A DNA stretch of 44,037 nucleotides from positions 1-44,037 of the forward strand of contig CALFTN010000087.1 in assembly GCA_937916395.1 (NCBI GenBank), written 5' to 3'. This document shows, in pieces, positions 1-7,656 of this stretch. The stretch is from an uncultured Clostridia bacterium. Lineage in GTDB: Bacteria; Bacillota; Clostridia; Oscillospirales; Acutalibacteraceae. A program made the position numbers and the translations under genes. The notes beneath the pieces are model-generated. The model saw nothing but the letters and a program-made list of their open reading frames with translations, ran no database searches and had not been told where the DNA came from. Positions within the stretch are counted from its first letter, which is position 1. Every line of letters starts with the position of its first letter.

Positions 1-80
1 TAGGAATTAGGAACTAGGAATTAGGAACTAGGAATTAGGAACTAGGAATTAGGAACTAGGAATTAGGAATTAGGAATTAG
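1..80. repeat. Heptamer tandem repeat (TAGGAAT/TAGGAAC)
   Basis: Four perfect copies of a 14-base unit made of TAGGAAT plus TAGGAAC fill positions 1-56. Three pure TAGGAAT heptamers and a partial one follow to position 80. The array touches the window edge, so its full length is unknown. It lies beyond the terminator of the minus-strand operon and codes for nothing visible, since every unit contains TAG. It resembles in style the heptanucleotide short tandem repeats known from cyanobacteria, but no relationship is implied. Confidence 0.95.
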
Positions 81-90
81 AGAATATTAT

Positions 91-145
91 AAAAACAACT
101 ACACTCTTTCATTTATAGATTAACCATAAATGAGAGAGTGTAGTT
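91..145 (-). terminator. Rho-independent terminator of the FAD dehydrogenase operon
   Basis: Arms at 97-116 and 126-145 form a 20-bp stem with one mismatch and a 9-base loop. On the minus strand the hairpin is followed by a run of five T residues. It sits 18 bases past the stop codon of the minus-strand FAD-dependent dehydrogenase. Confidence 0.85.
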
Positions 146-162
146 CGTATTATTTATTAAAA

Positions 163-1557
163 TTATTCTGCATTTATTTTACGTCCCATAAGAACACCCA
201 TAACAGAAGCCATCATAAGACCACGAGTCCAGCCAGATGAATCACCAAGACAATGAAGACCATCAACGCTTGTGTTAAGGTCAGTATCCATCTTGATTTT
301 ATTGCTATAGAATTTAAGCTCAGGGGAGTAAAGCAATGTTTCAGTTGAAGCAAAACCAGGAACAACGTGGTCAACTGCCCCTATAAAGTTAATGATATTG
401 GTCATTGCTCTGTATGGCATAGCAGCAGTAATATCACCAGCAACAGCATCAGGGAGGGTTGGTCTTAAATTGCTTTGTGCAAGCTCCTTTGGCCAGGTTC
501 TTTTACCGTCAAGAATATCGCCATATCTTTGCACGAGGATGTGACCAGCACCAAGCATATTTGTGAGTTCGCCAACCTTTTGTGCATACTCAATAGGCTG
601 ATTAAATGGGTAATTAAAGTTGTGAGAACAAAGAATTGCAAGGTTCGTGTTGTCAGATTTTGTTTCTTTATAAGAGTGACCGTTAACAACAGCTAAATCA
701 TTGTCATAATTTTCCTGACTTACAAATCCACCAGGATTCTGGCAGAAGGTGCGAACTTTGTTTTTGAATGGCTTAGGGTAACCAATAAGCTTTGATTCAT
801 AAAGAGCCTTGTTAACCTTTTCCATAACTTCGTTTCTTACTTCAACTCTTACACCAATATCAACTGTGCCAGCCTGATGCTCAATTCCGTGTTCTGAGCA
901 AAGCTTCTCAAGCCAGTCTGCACCACGACGACCAGTTGCAATAACTATTTTTTCGCCTTTAATTTCTTTAGAGTCTTTGCCGTTGGTAATATAAACACCA
1001 CGGCATTTGCCATCAGTAATTTCAATATCGGTACACTCATAACCGAAAATCATTTCAACGCCTTTGCTTTGAAGATATTTTTCAATTTCATAATAAAGAG
1101 TCTGTGCTTTTTCGGTACCTAAATGACGTATAGGGCAGTCAACAAGCTTTAAACCAGCTTGTATGGCTCTTTTTCTGATTTCTTTAACCTCTTCACTGGC
1201 GTTAATACCTTCAATATGTTCGTCAGCACCAAATTCAAGATAAATTTTATCTGTGTAATTAATTAAATCCTGAGCGTAAAGCTCACCAATAAGTGTTGGC
1301 AAATCGCCACCAACCTCATAGCTTAATGAAAGCTTACCATCAGAAAATGCACCAGCACCAGAAAAACCGGTTGTAATATGGCAATATGGCTTGCAATTAA
1401 CACATTGCTGTGTTTTTGCTTTTGGACAACTACGTTTTTCAACTGGCTGACCTTTTTCAATAATAATAATTTTCTTTTTGCTTCCGAGTTTAATAAGCTC
1501 TAAAGCGGTAAAAATACCAGCAGGACCTGCACCAACAATAACAACATCGTAATTCAT
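163..1557 (-). CDS. NAD(P)/FAD-dependent dehydrogenase (COG2509-like)
   Basis: A 464-residue cytoplasmic flavoprotein of the uncharacterised FAD-dependent dehydrogenase family; its substrate is not known. The N-terminal Rossmann motif GAGPAG spans residues 9-14, with the ribose-binding glutamate at the end of the second strand (IIIIEKG, residue 34). A cysteine cluster C44-x7-C52-x2-C55-x3-C59 is followed by GFSGAGAFSDGK, and the C-terminal GLHCLGDSSGWTRG is the second FAD-contacting segment. An in-frame extension of 30 residues upstream is rejected because AAGAAGG lies seven bases before the ATG at 1557. The gene starts 13 bases after the stop of the TrmN6-like methyltransferase and is probably cotranscribed with it. 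The four cysteines could bind a metal or cluster; this is inference. Confidence 0.85.
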   Translation of the reverse strand: MNYDVVIVGAGPAGIFTALELIKLGSKKKIIIIEKGQPVEKRSCPKAKTQQCVNCKPYCHITTGFSGAGAFSDGKLSLSYEVGGDLPTLIGELYAQDLINYTDKIYLEFGADEHIEGINASEEVKEIRKRAIQAGLKLVDCPIRHLGTEKAQTLYYEIEKYLQSKGVEMIFGYECTDIEITDGKCRGVYITNGKDSKEIKGEKIVIATGRRGADWLEKLCSEHGIEHQAGTVDIGVRVEVRNEVMEKVNKALYESKLIGYPKPFKNKVRTFCQNPGGFVSQENYDNDLAVVNGHSYKETKSDNTNLAILCSHNFNYPFNQPIEYAQKVGELTNMLGAGHILVQRYGDILDGKRTWPKELAQSNLRPTLPDAVAGDITAAMPYRAMTNIINFIGAVDHVVPGFASTETLLYSPELKFYSNKIKMDTDLNTSVDGLHCLGDSSGWTRGLMMASVMGVLMGRKINAE

Positions 1558-1570
1558 AAATAAACCTTCT

Positions 1571-2314
1571 TTATGTAAAATCTTTTGTTTTATAAGCATT
1601 GAAAAGGGCATCAGCTTCATCGGAATAATTACCGTTATCATCTTCAATATAAAGAGGTGGTAAAATTCTGAAGCCTTCCATTGCCCCTTTTTTACCTTCG
1701 AGTAAAATAAGGCTTGGCTCTTTTCCTTTTCTTTGAATGACTTCTCTCATAATTTTAGGCTCAATTTTATTTTCTTTCATAGCCTGAAACATTTCGGGAA
1801 GCCTTTCTGGTCTTTGGCACATACAATATCTTCCACCGAACTTTAAAAGATAATTTGCAGCCTTTGCAGCATCAAACAATGTGCAGTTGAATTCGTGACG
1901 TGCGTTTTTGTAATCTTCTTTTTCGTTTACAATACCAGTGCCAACCTTTTTATAAGGGGGATTAATGCTAACTACATCAAAATATTCGTTAGGTAAAACG
2001 CCCTTTAATTTCTTTAAGTCTAAATGAAATAAATTTACACTGTCTTCAATATTATTGTACTTCAATGTTTTTTTGAAAAGCTCAATAGCCGTTTCGCTTA
2101 ACTCAACGCCATAAATTTCTTTGGGTTTAAAATCTCTTAACCACAAAAGTGGAATAATTCCGTTTCCTGTGCCAAGGTCACAGCATTTGTCCTTGTGTCT
2201 GGGTTTGCAAAAGTCTGCTAAGAGAATAGCATCAGAAGTAAAAATATGAGCGTGACTTACGAAAATTTCTAAATTCGTTGCAAGTTTTTCTGTTCTTTCT
2301 TCTCGCGAAGTCAT
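1571..2314 (-). CDS. trmN6: tRNA1(Val) adenine(37)-N6-methyltransferase-like protein
   Basis: A 247-residue class I SAM-dependent methyltransferase of the TrmN6/YfiC family (COG4123). The E. coli member methylates N6 of A37 in tRNA1(Val). The SAM-binding motif DLGTGNG is at residues 46-52, the acidic ribose-binding end of strand 2 is GVELSE around 69-74, and the catalytic NPPY motif for N6-adenine chemistry is at 118-121, followed by KKVGTG. The length fits the family. AAGGAG lies just upstream of the ATG at 2314. It is the first gene of a probable two-gene operon with the FAD dehydrogenase and has a good sigma-A-type promoter at 2373-2401. The exact target base is inferred from the family. 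Confidence 0.85.
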   Translation of the reverse strand: MTSREERTEKLATNLEIFVSHAHIFTSDAILLADFCKPRHKDKCCDLGTGNGIIPLLWLRDFKPKEIYGVELSETAIELFKKTLKYNNIEDSVNLFHLDLKKLKGVLPNEYFDVVSINPPYKKVGTGIVNEKEDYKNARHEFNCTLFDAAKAANYLLKFGGRYCMCQRPERLPEMFQAMKENKIEPKIMREVIQRKGKEPSLILLEGKKGAMEGFRILPPLYIEDDNGNYSDEADALFNAYKTKDFT

Positions 2315-2372
2315 AAAAAACTCCTTGTGATATATTACTTGTATAGAATATCAAAATAACCCATACAAATTA

Positions 2373-2401
2373 ATTTTACCACAAGGTGTCTTCTAATTCA
2401 A
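2373..2401 (-). promoter_or_regulatory. Sigma-A-type promoter for the trmN6-like operon
   Basis: On the minus strand TTGAAT (2396-2401) and TAAAAT (2373-2378) are separated by 17 bases, with a TGTGG extension before the -10 box. The leader of about 60 bases to the ATG carries a small inverted repeat (TTGTAT near 2339, ATACAA near 2363). Confidence 0.7.
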
Positions 2402-2467
2402 TTAAAATAAACCACTTATATAAACTTTGTTATTTCTGCACAGTTTAGAAGCAATAATTTTTACACA

Positions 2468-3007
2468 TTATTCTTCCATTTGTTTTCCTAAAAATGAAGC
2501 CGCTACTTGAGCTAATTTAATCTCTGTTTCAGTAACTTGTTTTTTAGTGCTGTCTGCTACAAAAATGACAGCTCCTGAAATATCGCCAGCAGCAATAATA
2601 GGGAAAGCAATAGCTGCTTCGAGGTCTGAGCTTTCAATAGGGTAGAGCGGTTTTTCTGTTGAGGATTTAATGAAGTTAACTCTGTTTTCCATAAGCTCTT
2701 CTAATTCATTTGAAATTCGCTTTTCAATAAAATCCTTTTTAGAAAGACCAGAAACAGAAATAACATGGTCACGGTCTGTAATTAAAACGCCCATACCAGA
2801 GGTTCTGCTTAAAACCTCAGAATACTGACCTGAAAATTCAGAAATTTCACCCATAGGAGAATATTTTTTAAAAATTACTTCACCATCACTTGCAGTAAAT
2901 ATTTCTAATGGGTCACCCTCACGGATTCTTAAAGTTCTTCTTATTTCTTTTGGTATAACAACTCTGCCTAAATCGTCAATTCGTCTGACAATTCCTGTCG
3001 CTTTCAT
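2468..3007 (-). CDS. spoVT: Stage V sporulation protein T
   Basis: A 179-residue transcription regulator with an AbrB-type swapped-hairpin DNA-binding domain at about residues 1-50 (ATGIVRRIDDLGRVVIPKEI) and a GAF-like ligand domain over about 55-179. In Bacillus SpoVT is a forespore regulator that modulates sigma-G-dependent genes. Sequence, length and architecture match. AAGGAG sits before the ATG at 3007. It shares its upstream region with a divergent gene of unknown function. A TTCAAA-N16-TATATT pair (3063-3090) overlaps the opposite promoter, but spoVT is usually sigma-G controlled, so I do not call it. No terminator hairpin stands out downstream. Its presence implies a spore-forming lineage. 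Confidence 0.93.
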   Translation of the reverse strand: MKATGIVRRIDDLGRVVIPKEIRRTLRIREGDPLEIFTASDGEVIFKKYSPMGEISEFSGQYSEVLSRTSGMGVLITDRDHVISVSGLSKKDFIEKRISNELEELMENRVNFIKSSTEKPLYPIESSDLEAAIAFPIIAAGDISGAVIFVADSTKKQVTETEIKLAQVAASFLGKQMEE

Positions 3008-3077
3008 ATATATCTTCTCCTTAATATCAAATTATGTTGTTAGTATTTGTGTTTTGTGGGAAAATATACTGTGTGAA

Positions 3078-3106
3078 TTTACTTTTTGAATTGATTATGA
3101 TATTAT
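3078..3106 (+). promoter_or_regulatory. Promoter for the unknown gene and ribokinase
   Basis: TTTACT (3078-3083) and TATTAT (3101-3106) with a 17-base spacer ending in TATGA, a TRTG-type extension. The 29-base element matches the promoter at 7604-7632 at 24 positions. Confidence 0.65.
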
Positions 3107-3127
3107 AAATTAAGTGAGGTGAAGCAT

Positions 3128-3637
3128 GTGTCATTATTCAAATTCTTTCATTCAACAAAAACCTATGAAGAGGATATACAAAGAGAAAAAGATTGTATTT
3201 TAAGAATAAAAGAGGCAGTCAGTCAAAAGTGTGGTATTGATAATTTTATAGAGTATGATGATTTTACTGTCGCTTTTGCAGGCTCAAGAGACAACATGGA
3301 ATTGATGCTTGAAATCTGCACACAAAAATATAATGGCAAAAAATATTTGTACGCTTCAGTTGATGACGAGGTTTCGTGGCAAGAGTGGGATTTCGATAAC
3401 CTCTGCGAGTTTGAAAACAATATTATCGATTATATTGCAAACAGAGTAAATCGCACAATTAAAACAACAATAGAAGTTAATAACAATAATTTCAGGGTTT
3501 CATCTTATTATATGGATGAAAATGGCAAATGGATACGTTTTGAAGACCAAAGTTCAGATAGTACATGGTTCCGCTTTATTACATCTCACTTAACCAAATC
3601 AAGTGAAACAATCAAAACATATAGATTGGATAATTAA
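3128..3637 (+). CDS. Conserved hypothetical protein, 169 residues
   Basis: I do not recognise this family. The protein is soluble, with no signal peptide or membrane segment. It begins SLFKFFHSTKTYEEDIQREK, has a mixed alpha/beta pattern and many acidic and aromatic residues (WQEWDFDN near the middle), and no cysteine motif or catalytic signature that I can name. The GTG at 3128 is preferred because GAGGTG lies six bases upstream. The in-frame GTG at 3119 would overlap that ribosome binding site. It has its own promoter and is followed 31 bases later by ribokinase with no terminator between, so the two are probably cotranscribed; this does not reveal its function. Confidence 0.75.
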   Translation: MSLFKFFHSTKTYEEDIQREKDCILRIKEAVSQKCGIDNFIEYDDFTVAFAGSRDNMELMLEICTQKYNGKKYLYASVDDEVSWQEWDFDNLCEFENNIIDYIANRVNRTIKTTIEVNNNNFRVSSYYMDENGKWIRFEDQSSDSTWFRFITSHLTKSSETIKTYRLDN

Positions 3638-3668
3638 TAGACTAACATTATTAAAGGAGATTTAGCGA

Positions 3669-4562
3669 ATGTCAGAAAAAATCATTGTTATCGGCAGTAT
3701 GAATGTAGATTTAGTTATACATTCACCTCAAATGCCAAATTTGGGCGAAACTCTTACTGGTAGTAATTTTCAGATTAACGCTGGTGGTAAAGGCTTAAAT
3801 CAGGCAGTTGCTATTGCAAAATTAGGTGGTGACGTTTCGTTTTTAGGTGCAGTAGGTGAAGATGCTAACGGTGAATTATTACTTGATACGTTAAAGAGCA
3901 ATAGCGTCAATTTTAAAGGCTTTAAAACAGAAAAAACACCAACAGGAATTGCAATGATTACTGTTGTTGATGGTAACAATTTTATTATTCTTGATGCTGG
4001 GGCAAATGCAGAACTCACACCAGAAGTTATTGAGAGTTATAGCGATTTAATTGTAGAGTGTGAATATTGTGTTATGCAGTTAGAAATTCCTGTAGAGACT
4101 GTTTTAAAAGCATGCGAAATTGCAAATAAATCGTGCACAAAAATAATTCTTAACCCCGCACCATATAAAGAATTACCAAAAGAAGTGTTTTCAAAGATAG
4201 ATTTTGTTATTCCAAATGAACACGAAGCACGTGATTTAACTAATATTTACCCAAATGATGAAGAAAGCACCCAAAAAGCAATTTTAAAATTAAAACAAAT
4301 GGGTGTTAAAAATATAATTATAACACTTGGCGAGCGTGGTTGTGCTTATAACGTTGGCGAAGAAATTATATTTAACCCTGCTATTAAAGCAAATGTAGTA
4401 GATACTACTTCTGCTGGTGATACATTCGTCGGTGCATTAGTTTCAAAGCTTTCACAAAACGAAAACTTAGAAAATGCAATTAACTTTGCCACTAAAGCAT
4501 CTGCAATAACAGTAAGTCGTGAAGGTGCTTCTAAATCTATTCCGTATGCTAATGAAATATAG
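3669..4562 (+). CDS. rbsK: Ribokinase
   Basis: A 297-residue PfkB-family sugar kinase that phosphorylates D-ribose to ribose 5-phosphate with ATP in the cytoplasm. The N-terminal GSMNVDLV strand, the substrate motif GGKGLNQA near residues 38-45, NPAP near the middle and the C-terminal signature DTTSAGDTF (catalytic Asp251) are all present, and the length is typical. AAGGAG lies ten bases before the ATG. No ribose transporter or RbsR-type regulator lies alongside. Its partner upstream is an unknown gene. It ends at a bidirectional terminator shared with the convergent glycosyltransferase. Another PfkB substrate is possible, but the motifs fit ribokinase best. Confidence 0.9.
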   Translation: MSEKIIVIGSMNVDLVIHSPQMPNLGETLTGSNFQINAGGKGLNQAVAIAKLGGDVSFLGAVGEDANGELLLDTLKSNSVNFKGFKTEKTPTGIAMITVVDGNNFIILDAGANAELTPEVIESYSDLIVECEYCVMQLEIPVETVLKACEIANKSCTKIILNPAPYKELPKEVFSKIDFVIPNEHEARDLTNIYPNDEESTQKAILKLKQMGVKNIIITLGERGCAYNVGEEIIFNPAIKANVVDTTSAGDTFVGALVSKLSQNENLENAINFATKASAITVSREGASKSIPYANEI

Positions 4563-4637
4563 TGTGAACAGGTGAGATTAAGTTTTAAATTAAGTTGTTT
4601 GTATTTGTATTATATATTATTTATTGAGACAAAATGA

Positions 4638-4679
4638 AAAGGAGCTGTAAAAAACATAGCGTTTTTTTACAGCTCCTTT
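4638..4679. terminator. Bidirectional terminator between rbsK and glycosyltransferase
   Basis: Arms AAAGGAGCTGTAAAAAAC (4638-4655) and its complement (about 4661-4679, with one extra T) form an 18-bp stem with runs of A and T on the outside. It lies between convergent genes and can serve both. Confidence 0.8.
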
Positions 4680-4686
4680 GTTTGAT

Positions 4687-5637
4687 TTATTCATCGTAGG
4701 TTCTTTCACTAATTATGTATCTTGGACGTTTTTTTACTTCCATATAAATTTTTCCGATGTATTCACCAATAATACCTAAACAAATGAGTTGTATAGATGA
4801 AAGTAAACAAATAGCAGCAACTATACTTGTCCATCCAACAACAGTGTTGCCTAATAATTTTGATACAACAGACCAGATTAAACCAAGTACACTTGCAATA
4901 GACATTAAAATACCAATTGCAGAAATTAATCTAAGTGGTTTTATTGAAAGACTTGTAACGCCATCAATAGCTAAAGCCAGCATTTTGCTTAAAGGGTAGT
5001 GACTCTCTCCAGCAAATCGTTCTTTTCGTTCATAGTAAACAGAACTACATTTAAACCCAACTAGAGGAATCATACCACGTAAAAATAGATTAACTTCTTT
5101 AAAATTCGCTAATTCCTTTAAAACTTTTGAGGAAATCAAGCGATAATCAGCATGGTTAAAAACAACTTCGGCTCCCATAAAATTTAAAAATTTATAAAAT
5201 CCTTCTGCGGTAGCTCTTTTGAAGAATGTATCTGTTTTACGGTCGTTTCTTACACCATAAACAACTTCGGAACCAGATAAATACTCTTCAACCATTTGGG
5301 TCATAACAGATATATCATCTTGACCATCACAATCAATTGATATGGTAATATCACACTTATCTGTTGCTTCCATAAGACCCGCTAAAACAGCATTTTGATG
5401 TCCGCGATTACGACTTTGTGAAATGCCAATAAAAGATGTGTTTTCAGTAGAAAGTTGTTTAATTATTTCCCAAGTGCTATCCTTACTACCATCATTTACA
5501 AACATTATTTTACTTTCATAAGAAATTAATTCTTTTGATTGCATAAGTTTAAGTTGCTCTAAAAATAGTGGGGCTGTAATTGGCAAGACTTTTTCTTCAT
5601 TGTAGCAAGGTATAATTATATATAAAGTTGGTATCAT
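4687..5637 (-). CDS. Polyprenyl-phosphate glycosyltransferase (GT2, GtrB/DPM1-like)
   Basis: A 316-residue family 2 glycosyltransferase that most likely moves a sugar from a nucleotide donor to undecaprenyl phosphate on the inner face of the membrane. The GT-A domain covers about residues 1-225, with PCYNEE at 10-15, NDGS at 48-51 and the metal-binding DCD at 102-104. Two membrane helices follow (about 232-255 and 268-292), then a basic tail, which is the GtrB/YkcC arrangement. The ATG at 5637 overlaps the stop of the upstream membrane protein by four bases (ATGA), so the two are translationally coupled. The neighbouring GT-C-like protein is the natural user of the lipid-linked sugar. The sugar identity cannot be told. 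Confidence 0.87.
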   Translation of the reverse strand: MIPTLYIIIPCYNEEKVLPITAPLFLEQLKLMQSKELISYESKIMFVNDGSKDSTWEIIKQLSTENTSFIGISQSRNRGHQNAVLAGLMEATDKCDITISIDCDGQDDISVMTQMVEEYLSGSEVVYGVRNDRKTDTFFKRATAEGFYKFLNFMGAEVVFNHADYRLISSKVLKELANFKEVNLFLRGMIPLVGFKCSSVYYERKERFAGESHYPLSKMLALAIDGVTSLSIKPLRLISAIGILMSIASVLGLIWSVVSKLLGNTVVGWTSIVAAICLLSSIQLICLGIIGEYIGKIYMEVKKRPRYIISERTYDE

Positions 5638-7310
5638 TTGTTCTTTGTCCTTTCAATTCTTTTTTTAATACAGTCGGTAAAGTCGCTCATTATTAAACTT
5701 ATATTTTTTAGTCCAATAGGGACTAATGCGCAGAATAACGGAACAAAGATATAAACATATCTTGCTCGTACTTCGAAAAACATTTCATACAAGACGAACC
5801 CCAAAAGTGTAATCCAAATCAGTGTAATTTTATGATGTTCACAATTATTCTTTTTTGTTGTAACCGTTAATAATGCTCCAAGAAGAATAAATATCCAAAT
5901 AATATGTTGGAATGTTGCAAAATAAAGGTAGTTATGTCCAAAGTAGTAAATTGATTTTAAAAAAGGAGCCATTTTTACATTAACATCAGCAGGAACAATA
6001 GAAATAAACGTTCCTTCATCTCCCCAGGCAAATGTTCCGTCATTGAATGTTGTAAGCATTTTTTTAGCCAAATGGGTGAAAAAATCGAACTTCATTGTGG
6101 CAATACGTTCTTTGAAAACATTTATGTTAGCCGAGCTGCGTTCCTCATAATTATCAAAAGAAGCAGAAAAGTCATTATCAGGACCTGAAAAAACACCATT
6201 TGTTTCTTGGTTTGCACCCATCATCAAGAAATGAGAAATGCCAAATTTTTGCTCGTTGTCAATTTGTATATTATATTTCTGATTAAAAAATGTCAGACTA
6301 AAGTTTATAGAAATAAAAACTAAAACAGCAACTGAAGTTAATGCTAAAGGGCGAAGTAAAGCTTTGAGTGATGGCTTGTTGAATAATTTTAACACTTCCA
6401 AAATAAGTATTCCGATAAGTACAAATAAACATTGTGGTTTTATAAAATAACCAATTGCAGAAACAATTGAAGCAAATATTAAGCCTGCAATTTTTGTCTG
6501 TGGGTGCTTATAGTGTTTGCAATAAAGATAGACACTTAAAATTGGAAAGAAGAGTGAAAAGGCGTCTGAATACGCAATAACGGTCCATCCTGAAATACCA
6601 ATTGAAAATACGCAAAAAATATATGCAAAGATTGCCCAGTAAGATGATGTGAATATCTTTGCTGTTTTATATGATAACCAGCAAGACAAAGAGTTGATAG
6701 CACAGTTGAAAATAACAAGAGGGAAAAAAGTGTAATCGTTGTTGAAAATTCCGAAATATTGGTTTGTTTTTTGGATAAAGAGAAAAATATATGAAATCAA
6801 TAAATTGTTAGGGTATCTAGAATAATAAAAATTCACCTTTTCTAAATCTCTATTGTACAAAAATGTTTCGACGAAATCACGAACATATGATACATCCCAG
6901 CCTGAAAGGAAAAATATGTTGTGAAAAACATATAATTGACCTAAAAATAAAATTCCGGTTGTTACAAGTATGAGTCTGTCAATGTTAATATTGATGTATG
7001 TCTTCAATAATACAGTTTTTTTACTTTTGAGCCAGTAATAGCAAACAACCATTATAAAAATGAGTGAGATATCTATAAAAAGAATCACATAGTTAGATAA
7101 AATTAAATCTTTTTTGAAAGAATAAGAAATGTCAACACATAATAATATAGATAAAATAATAGTGAAAACAATGCCGTATGTAGTTTTAAAAAAAGAAAAG
7201 AAGAAAGTGTTCATTCTAACTTCTAAAGAATGATAATTATTGGGGATAACTGTTTTTGAGCGCATATTAAACTTTTTTCTTGCAGTTTTTATCTTTTCAG
7301 TTGTTAACAT
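5634..7310 (-). CDS. Polytopic membrane protein, GT-C/GT39-like glycosyltransferase
   Basis: A 558-residue protein with about ten or more hydrophobic helices. After the first helices there is an external loop with acidic residues (SGWDVSYVRDF) and a SRYPNN segment. Both resemble the first-loop acidic motif and following region of GT-C enzymes such as ArnT/PMT-type transferases, which use polyprenyl-phosphate sugars outside the membrane. It is coupled by a 4-base overlap to the polyprenyl-phosphate glycosyltransferase, which supports a donor-synthesis plus transfer pair decorating a cell-surface polymer. The ATG at 7310 has AAGAGG eight bases upstream. Its promoter (7349-7377) faces a ribbon-helix-helix gene. 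The family assignment rests on general pattern, so other polytopic roles remain possible. Confidence 0.65.
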   Translation of the reverse strand: MLTTEKIKTARKKFNMRSKTVIPNNYHSLEVRMNTFFFSFFKTTYGIVFTIILSILLCVDISYSFKKDLILSNYVILFIDISLIFIMVVCYYWLKSKKTVLLKTYININIDRLILVTTGILFLGQLYVFHNIFFLSGWDVSYVRDFVETFLYNRDLEKVNFYYSRYPNNLLISYIFLFIQKTNQYFGIFNNDYTFFPLVIFNCAINSLSCWLSYKTAKIFTSSYWAIFAYIFCVFSIGISGWTVIAYSDAFSLFFPILSVYLYCKHYKHPQTKIAGLIFASIVSAIGYFIKPQCLFVLIGILILEVLKLFNKPSLKALLRPLALTSVAVLVFISINFSLTFFNQKYNIQIDNEQKFGISHFLMMGANQETNGVFSGPDNDFSASFDNYEERSSANINVFKERIATMKFDFFTHLAKKMLTTFNDGTFAWGDEGTFISIVPADVNVKMAPFLKSIYYFGHNYLYFATFQHIIWIFILLGALLTVTTKKNNCEHHKITLIWITLLGFVLYEMFFEVRARYVYIFVPLFCALVPIGLKNISLIMSDFTDCIKKRIERTKNK

Positions 7311-7329
7311 ATTTTACCTCTTACAAATG

Positions 7330-7357
7330 TATTACAAAAGTATATTAAAGTGTAATA
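7330..7357. promoter_or_regulatory. Candidate operator: inverted repeat TATTACA-N14-TGTAATA
   Basis: TATTACA (7330-7336) and TGTAATA (7351-7357) form a dyad whose right arm overlaps the -10 box of the minus-strand glycosyltransferase promoter. A related AAATGTATTA occurs at 7325-7334 and 7383-7392, the latter near the start of the ribbon-helix-helix gene. Placement suggests repression by that neighbour; this is inference. Confidence 0.4.
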
Positions 7358-7377
7358 TATTTTTTGCTTTTTGTCAA
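7349..7377 (-). promoter_or_regulatory. Sigma-A promoter for the two-gene glycosyltransferase operon
   Basis: A consensus TTGACA on the minus strand (7372-7377) and TACACT (7349-7354) are spaced by 17 bases, about 40 bases before the ATG at 7310. Confidence 0.75.
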
Positions 7378-7405
7378 TAGTAAAATGTATTAAGAGGTGA
7401 TATTA

Positions 7406-7588
7406 ATGCTTGATAATTCTTTGAAAATAAAAAAACGTGGTGAGGATGGCAACAAGGTTATTTCTGTTAGAATTAAAGAGGATACATTAAATAAGTTAGA
7501 TAAAATTTCCAGAGAAAGCAATTATTCAAGAAATGAGTTAATAAATTTAATATTGCAATATGGTATTGAAAATATTGAAATAATATAA
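7406..7588 (+). CDS. Ribbon-helix-helix (CopG/Arc-type) DNA-binding protein
   Basis: A 60-residue protein that fits the ribbon-helix-helix fold. A basic N-terminus (KIKKRGEDG) is followed by a beta strand KVISVRIK near residues 17-24, helix A (EDTLNKLDKISRESN) and, after a YSRNE turn, helix B (LINLILQYGIENI). Such proteins bind DNA as dimers through the paired strands and usually repress their own or adjacent promoters. The ATG at 7406 is chosen because AGAGGTG lies six bases upstream. A GTG at 7397 would lie within that site. No toxin gene adjoins it, so an antitoxin role is less likely. It is divergent from the glycosyltransferase operon, its probable target. The next gene, a HAD hydrolase, has a separate promoter. 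Confidence 0.8.
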   Translation: MLDNSLKIKKRGEDGNKVISVRIKEDTLNKLDKISRESNYSRNELINLILQYGIENIEII

Positions 7589-7603
7589 CTATTGTTGCGT
7601 TAA

Positions 7604-7632
7604 TTTACTTTTTGGTTTGATTGTGATAAAAT
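7604..7632 (+). promoter_or_regulatory. Promoter for the HAD hydrolase gene
   Basis: TTTACT (7604-7609), 17-base spacer ending in TTGTGA, TAAAAT (7627-7632). Near twin of the promoter at 3078-3106. Confidence 0.7.
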
Positions 7633-7656
7633 AAAATCAGAAAGGTGAGTGGTTTT

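Noticed and set aside
1..80. CRISPR or origin iterons
   Set aside because: Contiguous heptamers without spacers, no dnaA or rep gene and no DnaA boxes nearby.
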